Source: Heligmosomoides polygyrus polygyrus (lineage: Eukaryota; Nematoda; Chromadorea; Rhabditida; Heligmosomidae). Taken from it: 64,000 bases of DNA. Below the pieces are notes generated by a model. That model was not told the origin of the DNA. It made no database searches and saw nothing but the letters and a program-made list of their open reading frames with translations. The position numbers were made by a program, and so were the translations under genes. How positions within the stretch are numbered: the stretch's first letter is position 1; the number at the start of each line of letters is the position of its first letter. Positions 24,942 through 36,869 of this stretch are shown one piece after another. Location: contig OX377202.1 in the NCBI GenBank assembly GCA_947396885.1, positions 70,466,643-70,530,642 of the forward strand. Reading direction: 5' to 3'.

Positions 24942-25068
24942 CCAGGGATGGGCGGAATTTCTGTTTTCTGTTTTCTGTTTTCTGATTTTCTGGCCATTTT
25001 TGACAAATTTTTTCTGTTTTCTGTTTTCTGGGAAAATGGCCAAAAATTGGCCAGAAAACAGAAAATAG
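24942..25068 (+). repeat. TTTTCTG repeat patch beginning CCAGGGATGGGCGG
   Basis: CCAGGGATGGGCGG is followed by runs of TTTTCTG/TTCTGTTTTCTG, then a fold-back (GAAAATGGCCAAAAATTGGC and CCAGAAAACAGAAAAT). The encoded KQKTENRK or CFLFSVF peptides are repeat translations. A counterpart in opposite orientation lies at 27600-27746. Confidence 0.75.
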
Positions 25069-25555
25069 AGTTACGAACAAAATGTTATCACAGAAACCTA
25101 ATGAAAGGAATCCAAAAAGTATTATAGAATAGTGAGCTTCATTCCACAATAGTATTTCTAGAGCATCTTAAATGGAAAGCATGTGGCGTTTTTGGATGTG
25201 CTCGTGTAGTAATTGCGCCGCATACTCATGAACTATCACTAAAAATTTTATATTAAAACTTTAAAACTAGTATTCTGAGGGCATTAAATTATGTACTAAC
25301 TAACCACTTGTCCTAGAGTTACTGTGGGTAGGGTTATTCTCCACCTCCGGTTTAAAAATTGATCACTGTTAGTCGGTGATCCCCAATATCGCTTTCTGCG
25401 GAGCCTTCGTCGAAGCTGCTTTTCTAACTATGAAGATTCCTCATTGGTGTCACAAATTAGTAAGAGAAAGAAAAGTTTTAGTTACCTTCGATTTCGCTGC
25501 TGTAATGATACAGAACTGATACACGAAATTTCTCATTTATCACTTATATCATCTG
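25069..25555. other. No gene seen
   Basis: AT-rich sequence between the TTTTCTG patch and the RTE 3' end; stops in all frames. Confidence 0.45.
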
Positions 25556-26872
25556 TCGTCCCATTGATCATCGAGTTGTTCAAGCGGACACCAGCAGCGC
25601 CTCAACACGTCCATGCCACGTGCCAGGGTATCTAAAGAATCCTTTTCGCACGAGGGACACGAAGAGCGTCATATTGTTTATTCAGGGCTTTGACAAGTCC
25701 GACCAACGCGTAGGTGGGCATCCTGCTGTTCTCTTGACATCCCGTGGAGTCTAGTCGGTGATGGCTCTCGTCCACTCGGTGTCTGCGAAGCGCATTACGT
25801 GGCCCGCCTAATTTTCGACGACTTGGCCTATGCGACAGCGTCCCTGATCTTCGAACGTCGGCGAAGCTCGGAAGTCTCGAGGCCTTCTCTCACTTGCGTG
25901 AGTCGTGTCACTCCGAGCATTGTCCTCTCGATTCCCCGCTACGCGACACTGATCGCTTGTTCATCCTGCTTTCGTAGAGCCCAGGTCTCTGATGCGTCTT
26001 TTAGGGCAGGAAGAACAGTGAAGTGGAAAAGGTGGGTACGGAACCCGACGTTCTGCGTCTTCTCCACGACTCTCTTGACAGCTCCTCAAGCCGCTCGCAT
26101 CCTCCTTCCCAGCTCCGGCGCTAGTTAGTTGGTCATGTTGACTTCACGACCCAGATACACGTATCTGGAGCATTCGAAAATGTTCGTTCCGTTGAGCGAG
26201 AATGGGGCATCAGAAACCCATCCGTTCTTCATGAACATCGTCTTCGTAAGATTCAGTTGCAGTCCAACGTTCCCACATACACAGTCGAAGCCAGCAAGCA
26301 TTTTCTCTGCCTGGCTAGCGCTCGGTGTTAGATGGTGTAGGTGCAGTCTGTCGTCTTTCACTCTCATGTCTTCCCATTCTAGTTGTCGAATGACGTTTTG
26401 AAGGGTGGCGCAGAAGAGAACCGGGGATATAGTACTCTCTCATCAAACCTCTCTGTTCACTTTGGCAACGACGTTGTTGTAGAATGGCGAGACCTTTGTC
26501 GGGAATCCACTCTGCAGCTCTCGAAGGACTCTGATGTACACAGTAGGAACGCCCTGAACGAGCAGGACTTCGACGACCGCTTCAGTTTCGACAGAGTCGA
26601 ATGCCTTCTTCAGGTGAACGTGCAGCGGCAGCTTGTCCTCTCGCGACACTTCGATAAGCTTCGTAATGATGTGTATGTGGTCGATCGTACTGAATCCTCT
26701 CTGAAATCCTGCTTGTTCGCAGGACTGTACTTCATCTAGCGTTCTGCCGATCCTATTCAGGAGGACTCGAGTTAACAGCTTATAGACTACGTACTTCAGG
26801 CAGACCAGGTGATTGTTGCTAATGTCGTGCACTCCCCTGTACAGCAAGGCGGTTCTGCTGGTCTTCCACTAA
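25556..26872 (-). pseudogene. 5'-truncated RTE retrotransposon, minus strand
   Basis: Same family as the copy at 2-2330. On the minus strand it starts inside the reverse transcriptase, at the position equal to about 1035 of that copy (AGTGGAAGACCAGC), and runs to the RTE 3' end, with a TGATA-containing tail just below 25556. Recognisable parts are the block VSREDKLPL with AFDSVETEA, then GLQLNLTKTMFMKNGW and YVYLGREVN. Several frameshifts and stops occur. The catalytic FADD stretch is deleted: HHL is followed directly by TPSASQAE. It keeps the region near GREVN that the first copy has lost. 5' truncation is the usual outcome of incomplete target-primed reverse transcription. Confidence 0.92.
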
Positions 26873-27599
26873 GATGTAATATGATATATAGATATGAGAT
26901 GAAATAATAATGTGATAAAGAGGGTATATGCTCGGTCTTCATTATATGGTCTCTACGCATTCAAAAAAGCATCTTCACCTAAGATCTGTTGTGCTGACAG
27001 CCCCTTCAGTCAAAATCTCGTACTGTACTGTAAGGCACCAAGCCAGTGCACATCATCTTTAGTCGGCTAAGCAGTAACTAGGTGCTGTAAAGAGCATTGG
27101 TAAGTTGGCCTGAGAACTTTCAGTTACGCGGAAACTAGGCTACTACAAGGAAAGGTTTGACCAAGAACGAAACGAACTAGGAATACAGATTCTAGCGGAG
27201 CCAGCAATACTCAACGAATCTCTGCACAGCTTTAAAGTATGTTGCGAGAGTGCGTCTACAAACTCAAGCAATTGAGTTGAAATATGGAAACAGTGATCAC
27301 TGATTCATCGTGTTCAGTACTCTAAAAGTTTCTTACTAGTGGGACCATTATCTGATTGAGGCGTTCGCGGTGAAACGGGGCTGATGAGTAATGTTGTGTA
27401 CTTCACTGTCGAGATTCCTAGGATCTATCAGTCCAGATTTACAACTTGCTGATTGCAGTAGACTGGAATGTAGTAGAAATTTTTATAAACGCTTACAAAA
27501 TAAAACGCTGGTCTGCGACTACATCTCTAGTCATACAAAAGCATTTGCTACTGGAAAAATGAATCTTTGGGTAAAATAATTAGATCGTGTGATAATTTC
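26873..27599. other. No gene seen
   Basis: Begins with ATATGATATA-rich sequence at the truncation point of the RTE copy, then unremarkable AT-rich DNA. Confidence 0.45.
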
Positions 27600-27746
27600 C
27601 AAATTTTCTGTTTTCTGATTTCTGTTTTCTGATTTTTCTGGCGTTTTTGGCTTTTCTGTTTTCTGGTTTCTGTTTTCTGACGAAAGCGATTTTCTGTTTT
27701 CTGTTTTCTGGAAAAATTTTCAAAATTTCCGCCCATCCCTGGTGGC
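27600..27746 (-). repeat. TTTTCTG repeat patch ending in CCGCCCATCCCTGG
   Basis: Runs of TTTTCTG and TTCTGATT followed by the same CCAGGGATGGGCGG boundary as at 24942, in opposite orientation (27729-27742). The adjoining 27747-27910 is GC-rich, as is the sequence outside the other copy. Confidence 0.75.
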
Positions 27747-28529
27747 GACCTCCTCCTCCGTCTCTCGGCGAGACGAAATTCGAGTGCACGCCGTCGGGCA
27801 TTGATGTCAACGCAAACAGACCCCGACGTCCGCCCCGGAATACTCCTGCAGGCGGCCACTACCGCCCCGCGCCGCTTCGCAGTTCTGAATTCGACGGCGG
27901 GTCGACCTTCGAACTACGAACCCCCCGAGGACATTCGTCTCCAAATTAGGTGGCCGGTGTCAACAGCCCACCGCTCCAGAAAGATGCCAATACACAGGGC
28001 ATTTCTAAGGGGAAGAGTCACTCAGAAACAACTTTATAATCCAAAATGACGACAAAAATATGGGAACTATGTGCACTGTTCAATTTATAGGGTTCTACAG
28101 ATGCTCTTAGCTTTCGTTAACGCTTAAAGAAGCATATACACTACAAGCATCTGGAGGTATCGTGAGCTTAAGCAACAATGGGCGTATCGGCTGGTGGATT
28201 GGCGACTCCAAGATAAAGAGGAGAAGATTAGTTGTTCTTAAGGAGCTCTTTTAAAAAGCATCCTAGGTACATTGGATAGGCATCTGGTCATCAATAATAT
28301 AACCTGCGTAGGTTAGTTAGCGAATAACTTAATTACTAGAAAGCATGACATAGATGAAATACTTGTTCATATTGCAGGCTCCAATCTCTCAGGAAAAATG
28401 TTGACGATGGTATTTGGTACTACTCCCGTCAGAGGCAAGTAAACGTCACACCTTTACCAATGGTTTTATAACGGGTTTTTTTCGCGAAGGTGAAGCATGG
28501 AGTGGCGGAATAGTTTAACCATCTCTTAA
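27747..28529. other. GC-rich flank, then sequence with no gene seen
   Basis: 27747-27910 is GC-rich, with ORFs of 82-103 codons on both strands but no family motif. The rest is AT-rich. Confidence 0.4.
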
Positions 28530-28775
28530 AGGAATAGTTCCCAACTCATGGTGAGCTTTTGCAATGCTATTTTGACAGGATGTAGGGCCTTGTGCGCGGA
28601 GTCCAGAACCACAGTTAGTTTTGCTGAACGCTTTTTTAAAGACCTGAAAAAGAGGTGTTAAAAACACTCATCAGCGCCTATGACACCCCACGAGATGTAC
28701 CTTGGTGGCGGAGTCGGTAGGATTACGCCCCATAGAATCACACCGGCGGGCTATTGAGTTCGAGTAAGCATACTG
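28530..28775 (+). mobile_element. Second SINE-like repeat with tRNA-like boxes, left copy
   Basis: A body (GCAATGCTATTTTGACAGGA, then GCTGAACGCTTTTTTAAAGA) runs into a tRNA-like module: A box TGGCGGAGTCGG at 28705-28716 and B-box-like GAGTTCGAG at 28756-28764. The same arrangement occurs on the minus strand at 29405-29665 with high similarity over about 250 bases. Unlike a classic SINE, the tRNA-like part lies at the 3' side of the shared block. It is not related to the commoner 300-bp SINE. Confidence 0.7.
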
Positions 28776-29404
28776 CCAGTATTTCTGCACCCATTAGGTT
28801 ATTGTTACGCTTTACGCTCGCTCATGATTGCGGAAGTCAATTTCAGGTCAATGCTTGCAAACAAACCAAGGCTCTCTAATTGCGCTTTCATATGTGCTAG
28901 TTTTTCAACGATGCGTACCTGCACCACAACCTATCATACCATATCACCAATGATACCGTAACTACACACAAATATGTATACCCTACGGTTGAATATTATG
29001 AGGAGGGCCATATCTTTACATAAATGTACTAAAAATGTCGTTCTCACCTGAACTTGCTGTCGGACGCCTACTTTCCACCTTCTCACAGGATGTCAAGAGC
29101 AGGATAATGAGAATGGGACCTTGGCGAAAATGGAGAAGCTTGTTCCTCGCTGGCTTTCATAAAACGCTGCTGGGGTACACAAACACTTGTGTTTGCCTAT
29201 TTCATAGCTTGGTCCCTTAGCTGTTGAGTAAAAATAAAGCAGCAAGACTTTTTATTTTCAGAGAAATGATATGATGCAGACACCCATCGTTGAAAAACTA
29301 TCGCACATGAAGGCGCAAATAAACAGCCTTGGTTCGTTGTACGTTGGCCTAAAATTGACTTCCGCGATCATGAGAGAACGTAATAACAACAAAATGACAT
29401 GTGC
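28776..29404. other. Spacer between the two inverted SINE-like copies
   Basis: AT-rich, with no long ORF and no clear repeat. It separates inverted copies that could pair into a long stem. Confidence 0.5.
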
Positions 29405-29665
29405 AAAAGTATTGTCAGCACGCAGACTCGAACTCAAAAGCCCGCCGGTGGCCTCTATGAGGCGGCACCCCTACCAACTGCGCCACCAAGGCACATCTCT
29501 TGGAGTGTCATTGGGGTTGATGAGTGTTGCGCACACCTTTTCGTACCTCTTTTTCAGGTCTTTAAAAAAGCGTTCAGCAAAAACTAACTATGGTTCTGGA
29601 CTCCGCTCACAGGGTCCCACATCCTGTCAAAATAGCATTGCAAAAGCAGGCCATAATTTGGAAAA
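29405..29665 (-). mobile_element. Second SINE-like repeat with tRNA-like boxes, right copy (inverted)
   Basis: On the minus strand it reads GCAATGCTATTTTGACAGGA, GAACGCTTTTTTAAAGACCT, then the A box TGGCGCAGTTGG (29474-29485) and the B box GAGTTCGAGTC (29425-29435). The boxes fit Pol III consensus better than in the left copy, so this copy is closer to the ancestral sequence. Confidence 0.72.
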
Positions 29666-29689
29666 CTTTCCATGTTAGTCACTGCATTG

Positions 29690-29900
29690 GACAAAAAATT
29701 TGATCAGAACGTCTGTGTGATTCTATATGATGTGGAGCGTGCGGCGTATTCCACGACAGTGATTGCATTCATCTCTTGCCCTCAAGCGAAATTTCCTAAA
29801 CACCTAGGTGGATAGTCAGGACTCAAGCATAACTGCCACGACACATTCTCCTACGTCCCGTTGGCAGTCACTTTGAAAGCTGTGTTCCTTATGCGGTATC
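29690..29900 (+). pseudogene. Possible decayed RTE reverse transcriptase fragment
   Basis: The frame reads VCVILYDVERAAYSTTV, reminiscent of the RTE block with DYEKAFDSV, followed after a stop by a diverged stretch with spacing like that leading into the RTE motif VRQGD. The match rests on weak, ordered similarities only. It would belong to a different RTE subfamily from the copy at 2-2330. Confidence 0.35.
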
Positions 29901-32900
29901 GTGATCTCTGATGCAGTCTGCTGTTAGCCTAGAATTATAGTTGACGCGACCTTTAGTGCGTCTTCATGAACCACTGACTACCTTCAGTGACGAGTGTGTA
30001 TAAGTAGTGAGACGTGAACCTCAAACGGAAAGCGCGTTACGCAGTTGATTTCGAGAGAATTTCTTCCACAACTTTTCCGTCTTCGTTACTCCGCAGAGCT
30101 TACATCAGAAAACATTTCCCAATCGTAAAAAATCATCTTCGACAACGAGAGACGTGACACGTTAATCACATCAAAGACAAAGAAGAAAAAGCCCTAATCG
30201 GAGCTCTGCACAAACATCTTCAACAGAATATTGGATCGGGATAGTTCAATAATTACGCCTTATAGTGACTATTAAGGAACCTATATTCTTCTCTCTCCCA
30301 TGAAGTAAGTCCACATAAAAAATTTGTTTTAGTTGTGCCCGTAAATGGGTTATGTGTGCAGGTGCAAAAGACTTTGGAGTCTGAGCTTCTGGAGCCTTTA
30401 ATTTTATAGGCCAAAAAACATTCAGACTGTCAGTAGTTGAATTAAGGATTGGAATGGTTATTGAAATTGTAAAGGCGTGAGCAGCACGTACGTTTTATAG
30501 AATTATGAACATCGCCAAACTCATACAAGACATCAAATCTCCTTATAAAAACTCTCATAGTTGCCATATACTTTTAAAAAGTGTCGTTAAAGTGAACGAT
30601 TTAAATGGATTCTAGGAAAGCATGTCAGGCACTGGCAAGGCACACTGTCAATTCAGATGACAAAGCTTAATTACAGAAGGTTAAAAAACTGCGCACGTCA
30701 CTAAAAACACACAGGATGGCTCACCTGTGCTTCATGTTCACCTATCATTCTCAGCACAAATATGTAATGCCCTTACGTTACTGGAAATCGCAGAGTGAGA
30801 AATGATTGATTGGAGATTCGGTCTTCCTTAGAGAGCCCTGGGAAGGATAGGCAGAACCGTACCCTCTCTTAGCCTCGTAGGCTTAGTTCCTTGTAGGGGA
30901 GGAACAAACGCAACGAATGTTTTGGGACAGAAGCAGAGCGCCAACGTCGTAAACGACTCCGCAGGAGCGCTGCTGGTGAACGCCGGCGAAGAGTTGCGGA
31001 CTAGAAGCAGACCAACGGTCGGTGATTCTCGAAAAACAAAGCGCCTGGGCTGTGGAGCGGTAACCAGGAAGTGCTGGACTCTGTGTAGTTAACCATGGCA
31101 CTGAGGAAGATCACCAAGCACCTGCATGATGCAACTCCTAACCATTGTGTCTCTGACAAATTCCAAAGGGGGCGTGACGTTGGGGATAATGACCCGTTCC
31201 AAAAAGGGCTACCCGACTGCGAAGCTAGCAGCGGGGAACGCCATTCTCCCAGGATGCAGGCAATTGGAGAGCTAAAGATACACGTGGGTGGTTGGAATTA
31301 AGTGCAGTTTATGGCAATCCATGAGGGGATCCCTAACGAAAGTGCTTCTACATCAAAGGCGCCACATTTGTGATCACTGACACCGCATATTTTACCGTTT
31401 GCTTGCTCTTCCTTTCAGAGTATAGCGAGCTACGATAGCCATGCTATGCCGTAATACTGGAAGGCATACATTCAGATACGGAAGCTGGTGTATGAGCAAA
31501 ACAAGATATGTGGTCAGCTGCTTGGAACACAAGAATGTTGCTGTGATGGCAACTAAAAGCAGGAAAGCCTGGGTAATTGTGAATACAAATAACTTCTTGG
31601 CGTTCCCGAGTAATAACATCAGAATCAAAGAAGACAGACAGGAGGGGTGGTCATAATGAAGCACAATGTCAAGTTTTAGGTGTACCAGGTCTACGAAAGC
31701 CGCGAAAACTCTATAAGGCAGGGCGTGTTCGAAAAAACTGCAGGTTCCTTCTTCATAATTCTTCGAAAACAAGGGACATTTCTATGCTTGTTAGTAGTGT
31801 CACACAGGAGGTTCCAGAAGAATTTTTGACCTAAATGAAAACTTAGAAATCACTTAGAGAAGTTAAAATCAGCAGCTTTTTTAAACAAGAGGTGACCAGT
31901 TCTATACACAGATTCGCGTAGCAACAAGTTGTATAGCGGTAGGCAGTACGTATAAGGCTAGTGTTTCACCAATCAAAATCACACTAATTATACTTCTGAC
32001 GTTTTCGAAGAGACCAAGCTTTTTGAGGTACGTCAAAAAAAGTTCTCGAAATTTTCTTTGGGAGCTTCTTTCCTTCCTTATTTCCATTTTCCAAATGATT
32101 GCTTTGCGTTACTCACATTTTCAGTTTCGCTCTTTTTCACCACCTTAAAATTTAATTAATTACCACCTTTATTCAAGCTTTTCCTTATTCTTGTGTGTGG
32201 CTATTCACGTACAAAATATGTGGACACTTTATGCTGCAACGTAGGATAGCACTCATCTTAAACCCTTACGTCTGGCATACATTTAAAGCAGAGTAGTTTC
32301 TCAGAAATCTTTCACAAGTCATAGGTGTCACTAAAATTAAAATTAAAATAAATAAGAGGCATCAGTAAAAAAAAACTGAGCACTACATCAAAACGAACGC
32401 CTTAGCATCAGGGCTTAAATTAGTAACATATGGCGACGCCTTAAGCATAGGAGGACCGCAGTTTTTAGACGAAAGGCATGACAATGTTCAGTAGAACATG
32501 GCTTGTCAGTTGAATAGTTTAAGCATACCAACTACCATTCTCAGTGGTGTCTACGTGAAAGAGGAGGAGAAGATACTGATCCGTGGAAGAGGCATATGGC
32601 TTCCTACAAGAAACAGTGAAGAACGAAGCCCCATCTCGTGCGATGTTCTCCAATTGGTACGGCAATTTCGGACAAAGGTGCTCAACTGCTCGAAAAAAAA
32701 AAACTGCCGTAACGGGAGATCTCTTACGAAGAAGAGACAATTCGTAGTCGCCACCTCTGACTCCCGAGCTGTTCTCTCAGCACCCGAGCTTACAGGCCTT
32801 TCACACACTCCAATATGTAAAATAAAAATCTTTCAATTTTCAATTTTAGTTTTAGATTCTAGCGGGAGAACTTGGAAGAAATCGCATAGGCGATAATTCG

Positions 32901-34339
32901 TTCCATCGAAGACTTGACGACAAAATTCCCCTGTAGAGGTCACTGCAGTCTCGCTATGTTGGCATCGAAACAGGATTTAATTAAAGGAAAAATAAAAAAT
33001 TGATTAAAAATTGAATTAAAAGTACCGAATCAAAGTCAAATTTAGGCGTGTAAAAAATGGAGAAAAAGCTTCGAATGAATGTACTCAACTCGACAGCGAG
33101 GCAAAGCGTTGACTTCGATACAATTGGTATGAGTTGCGCCTTAAACGCAGAAGCCAGTCGTCATCAAGAGCATATGCAGAGTGGACAATCACGGGTTACT
33201 CAAAGCAGACGAAGAGATTTTGAAGTCACATAACCATTTTTGACCTTTAGATGTAGGAGGGAGGTTACAGGGACTGAGACGCTGTGTAGGAAGCTCTGGC
33301 GAAAATCACGGCATTGAGATAAATGACCACCAGTTTTCTTGGTATGAATCTGCGATACCAGAATCCAGCCAATTAAAGTTTTTTATAGCACATCCTAGCC
33401 GGAAGGCTTCAATTACTACTTCAATGGAATTTGAGAGCTGTAGGTTTTCGGAATGAGGAGGTGAAGAACAAGATTAAAACAGCGGCTCTCCTTTATGCTT
33501 CGCATCACCTCCAGTCATGTGCACCTCGGACCAACACTAACAAAAGGAGAGGTAGACGAAACACCCTTCTGAAAGGAAAACCCTGTTGTTCCTGATAAGC
33601 CAGTAAATAGACTACGTGTTATCTTGATGGCAAAAGGGTTGTCAAACGCGCGCTCTAAGGAGGGCGAAAATGCTGACGAGCCGGCGAATATGGAAAGAAT
33701 TCTGCCAAGTAGCTCGTTATGAAGGCTGATCCCATCCATGTCGAGAAGAACTGTTCTACTCTTTCAGTTACCGATGTTTTCTTCGACCGTCTGTAACCGT
33801 TAATCCCACTTTTGTGTCAAACGTAGACTGAAATCGACTAAAGCCCGAACTTCTTCGCCTCAGGCTCGATAATTGAAGTGCTCCATGAGCGCAGTGGTGG
33901 CACTGGCAGCTGAGTATTTCAGCGCGCACACACACAATCACAAGCACCCATGCCCAACGCAGTCGCCGGCAATTAAAACAAAAAACCCGGCGAGAGGGTA
34001 ATTGCCGAGCGAAGAAGTGAGGTGACGAAGATTGCTGCTCTTGCCGCCAATGCGGCTTGTACCGCAGTCTCTTCGCCATACAGTTGATTTTATTGCCGCT
34101 TGCTGAGCTTATTTAAGAGCGTCACTAAAAGAGGAAGTTCGCGTCTTGCCATAATAGAAAACGACATAGACCCTTCTGTTGAGTAAAGTGCAAGGAGAGC
34201 TTACTTGCAAAGAAGGCTTACCAGAGAGATACCAGCGCGAAACTCAATAAAACGGCGACTTCTAGAATACAGACTAATGATGAGTTGACCCATAAAACAC
34301 ACAAAGGGGATAAATGGCACATTGAATCAATCGCTGCTC
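29901..34339. other. 4.4 kb without a recognised gene
   Basis: ORFs up to 132 codons (32498-32896 plus strand; 31392-31772 minus strand) show no family motif. 30850-31090 is somewhat GC-richer. Short AT-rich simple stretches occur near 32335-32360 and 32990-33020. Nothing identifiable. Confidence 0.35.
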
Positions 34340-34576
34340 GAGTGTTTTCTACCCTGGAGGAGTTTGAATGAGCATTTCGCATATGACACGAATTGTGGTG
34401 GCCAGCCGATGAATGAGCCAATTGTTTATCTGCCCAAGCAAGTCCACCACTTAATCATTGACCCTGGAGGGATGGAAGACTTGGTTGCATTAAAAGGGAC
34501 CCGAACCGCGAACCTAGCATCAAGGTGCACGAAACTGCTGGCGCTTCCTCTGACTGTGTCACAAGGCGCTCCATTA
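34340..34576 (-). mobile_element. tRNA-derived SINE, 5' two-thirds
   Basis: GGTGGCCAGCCGATGAATGA (34400-34419), CTGGAGGGATGGAAGACTTG and GACCCGAACC match the SINE body and B-box region in reverse complement. The A-box end is diverged near 34560-34576, and the 3' tail is missing. Confidence 0.7.
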
Positions 34577-36779
34577 CATTGAACCTGTTGCATCTATAAG
34601 GCCACATTTCTCCCCACTAAAAGGCGAACGTGGTTTGACTCCTTCTTGCTTTCCTTTCCTCCAGCTGCAAGGCAACCTTTCTGTTGCTGAGTGGATATTT
34701 CAGTAGGTGCTTAAGATTGCCGTACATCTGTCCACAGCGTGCATCACATGTGCATTTCTCAGACTTTATCAGCTGTATAGCTTTGGTGACATCTTAGTGC
34801 TGGATGAAGGGAAACAATATGCCGTCCATCGTTGACAAATAGTCCATTTGAACGCATTACAAAGCCAGCCATCAGTACCAAATGCAGGACTCAAAGAGGG
34901 CGTTGAACTTGACATCACGCAGAATTAAACCCAACAAGGCAAACAAACTGAGTCTGAAACCCTCTCACGTCACAGCCGTGTCTTAAGTCAAAGTGCTGGC
35001 TACCCAACCCTATGTGAAGAATTCATAATGAAAAGCAGAAAGGCGCTAAACAGTTTCACACGAAAATCAAAGAATACAAGAAAGGGAAGTGAATGACAGG
35101 GAAGTGGATGACGGCATCAGGTGGCGGCTGTAACTACTTCTTTACGGACCTCAGTTAAACAGCAATACAAAAGCAGTTAGCAGTTGCGAAACGTAGTCAC
35201 AAATAAGCGACGAATACTAGACGTTGTCCAACAAGTGATAATTTTCAGCCTAGTGCGGTCTAGACCTCAAACTCCTCAAGCAATAGTCAAGAGAACCCGA
35301 GTTCAAAATTAACAGTTCTCTCATCATCTACACGCTAAGGTTTACTCGCTTGTCCAAGTGACCACGAAATACATTTCATTTTTTTTTCGAATCTTTAAAC
35401 ACCCCCTTTGATAAAACTGGAGGTAACAAGAGCATCGTAGACAGATCTAACCTATCAAGAAATATAAGCCTCCGGTGAAGTGACAAGTTGCTAGTGTTTG
35501 TCAGAAGCGGAGGTAAGAACAGGTGTGTTTTTCAGACACTAAAACAAGATGACCCTCGTGAAATTTCGCGGATGACAGCCGACTGGCGAATACCCAAAAC
35601 ACAGTCGCGATGGAACGTGCTCAAAGCAAGCGCCGAAAGTTCTGAGGATCAGAGTCCAAGAGAAAACTGAATGAAAGTAAACGGAGAATTGGGGAAAAAT
35701 ACGCAACATCTTAGTTTTCTAAGGGGTCCAGTCGTACAAAGATACCTCAAGACTTGCAGCATGTGCACTTGTATGAGACGGAAATGCAATTTGGTGAAGG
35801 AGGATGAAATGTGGAGCATCGAAGAACTCAGCCACTTCTATAATATATTGAAAAATCATTTCCATGCAATCAAAGCCCAACGGACATTATTGGTGAATAT
35901 TGCACTATTGTTATGTTTCTTTTATTGGGTCAGTCAGATGCCGAGTTAGGGGGAGGGCGATGCGGTGTAGGGAATACCTGGCACCCGAAACCTCGGATTT
36001 GTGATTCCTAACGTAGGCAGAGATAAACCATGGCGGGGACGAAGCACCAGGGGTATGTAGTCCTCGTGGGCACCAAGGCAAAAGAGGCGAAAGTAAGGCC
36101 AAGAGCTTTAGTCAGACATGAAATATTACTTCAACCGCTGCATGCACTATCGTCTGAAGAGTAATTGTTACCTACTTTCAAAAGAGAATGCGATTGACAT
36201 CTGGTGGAAGCTCAAATGCTGCGCAGCTGCAGGATAATCTGTTTCTCCAACCAGATAAAGAAGCACAAAATTTATTTCATAGCCATTCACCCAATTTGGG
36301 GGGGGGGGGAGGTAAGAGTCTTGAGAACATGTTCTTTAGTCGTATTTAGCTACATTGTATTTTAGCTACAGTTATTTTTAAACCGAGAACTCGACTATGG
36401 ACCAACTAAGGAGTTCGTCAGCACTGAGTACTTCTCGCATGATAACTCATTTAAGTTGTCTATAAAATTTCCTCGCTTACCCACTCCTTCACAATCTTTC
36501 TGAAAATCCAAATATATATATGCCACCACAATTGTTGCAAAAGCAGCCGCGACGATGGGGAGATTCGAAAAGGAATTGTTGTAAAGGGATTGCCAAAGTG
36601 AGCACATGACGCATATGAATTCCTTGGATTAACTGTGAGGTTCAGTGAGCAATATCCGACGACTCACTGTGAAAAGTAAATCGACTAACCCTTCTGAAAT
36701 GTTAAAGAAATAAAAATGTCTAGAAGCACTACGATAAGGAATTCAAAACAGCAAATGATGGCTGAGCCTGTCCCGACGG
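34577..36779. other. No recognised gene; G-run at 36299
   Basis: Two consecutive ORFs at 35488-35670 and 35671-35949 have no recognisable domain. A run of about 12 G lies at 36299-36310. Otherwise plain AT-rich sequence. Confidence 0.4.
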
Positions 36780-36858
36780 AGCTGCGAGTGAGCTTCTCCA
36801 TTGCCTCCTGAATGAGCCTCACCTCATTCAGGAGGCAGTGAGAAGCTCACTCACAGCT
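36780..36858. repeat. Hairpin with 36-37-base arms, 6-base loop
   Basis: Arms 36780-36816 and 36823-36858 are nearly perfect reverse complements (GAGTGAGCTTCTC and TGCCTCCTGAATGAG mirrored), with three small differences. The loop is CCTCAC. The RTE fragment starts about 12 bases later, so the palindrome sits at the fragment's left junction and may mark a rearrangement or fold-back repair event. Confidence 0.82.
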
Positions 36859-36869
36859 TTCCACACGCC

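Noticed and set aside
24718..25149. Minus-strand ORF with KQKTENRKQ repeats
   Set aside because: Encoded by the TTTTCTG simple repeat rather than a conserved gene.
30810..30880. Possible SINE fragment (CTGGGAAGGATAGGCAGAAC)
   Set aside because: Only one short word matches; no neighbouring SINE blocks are in order.
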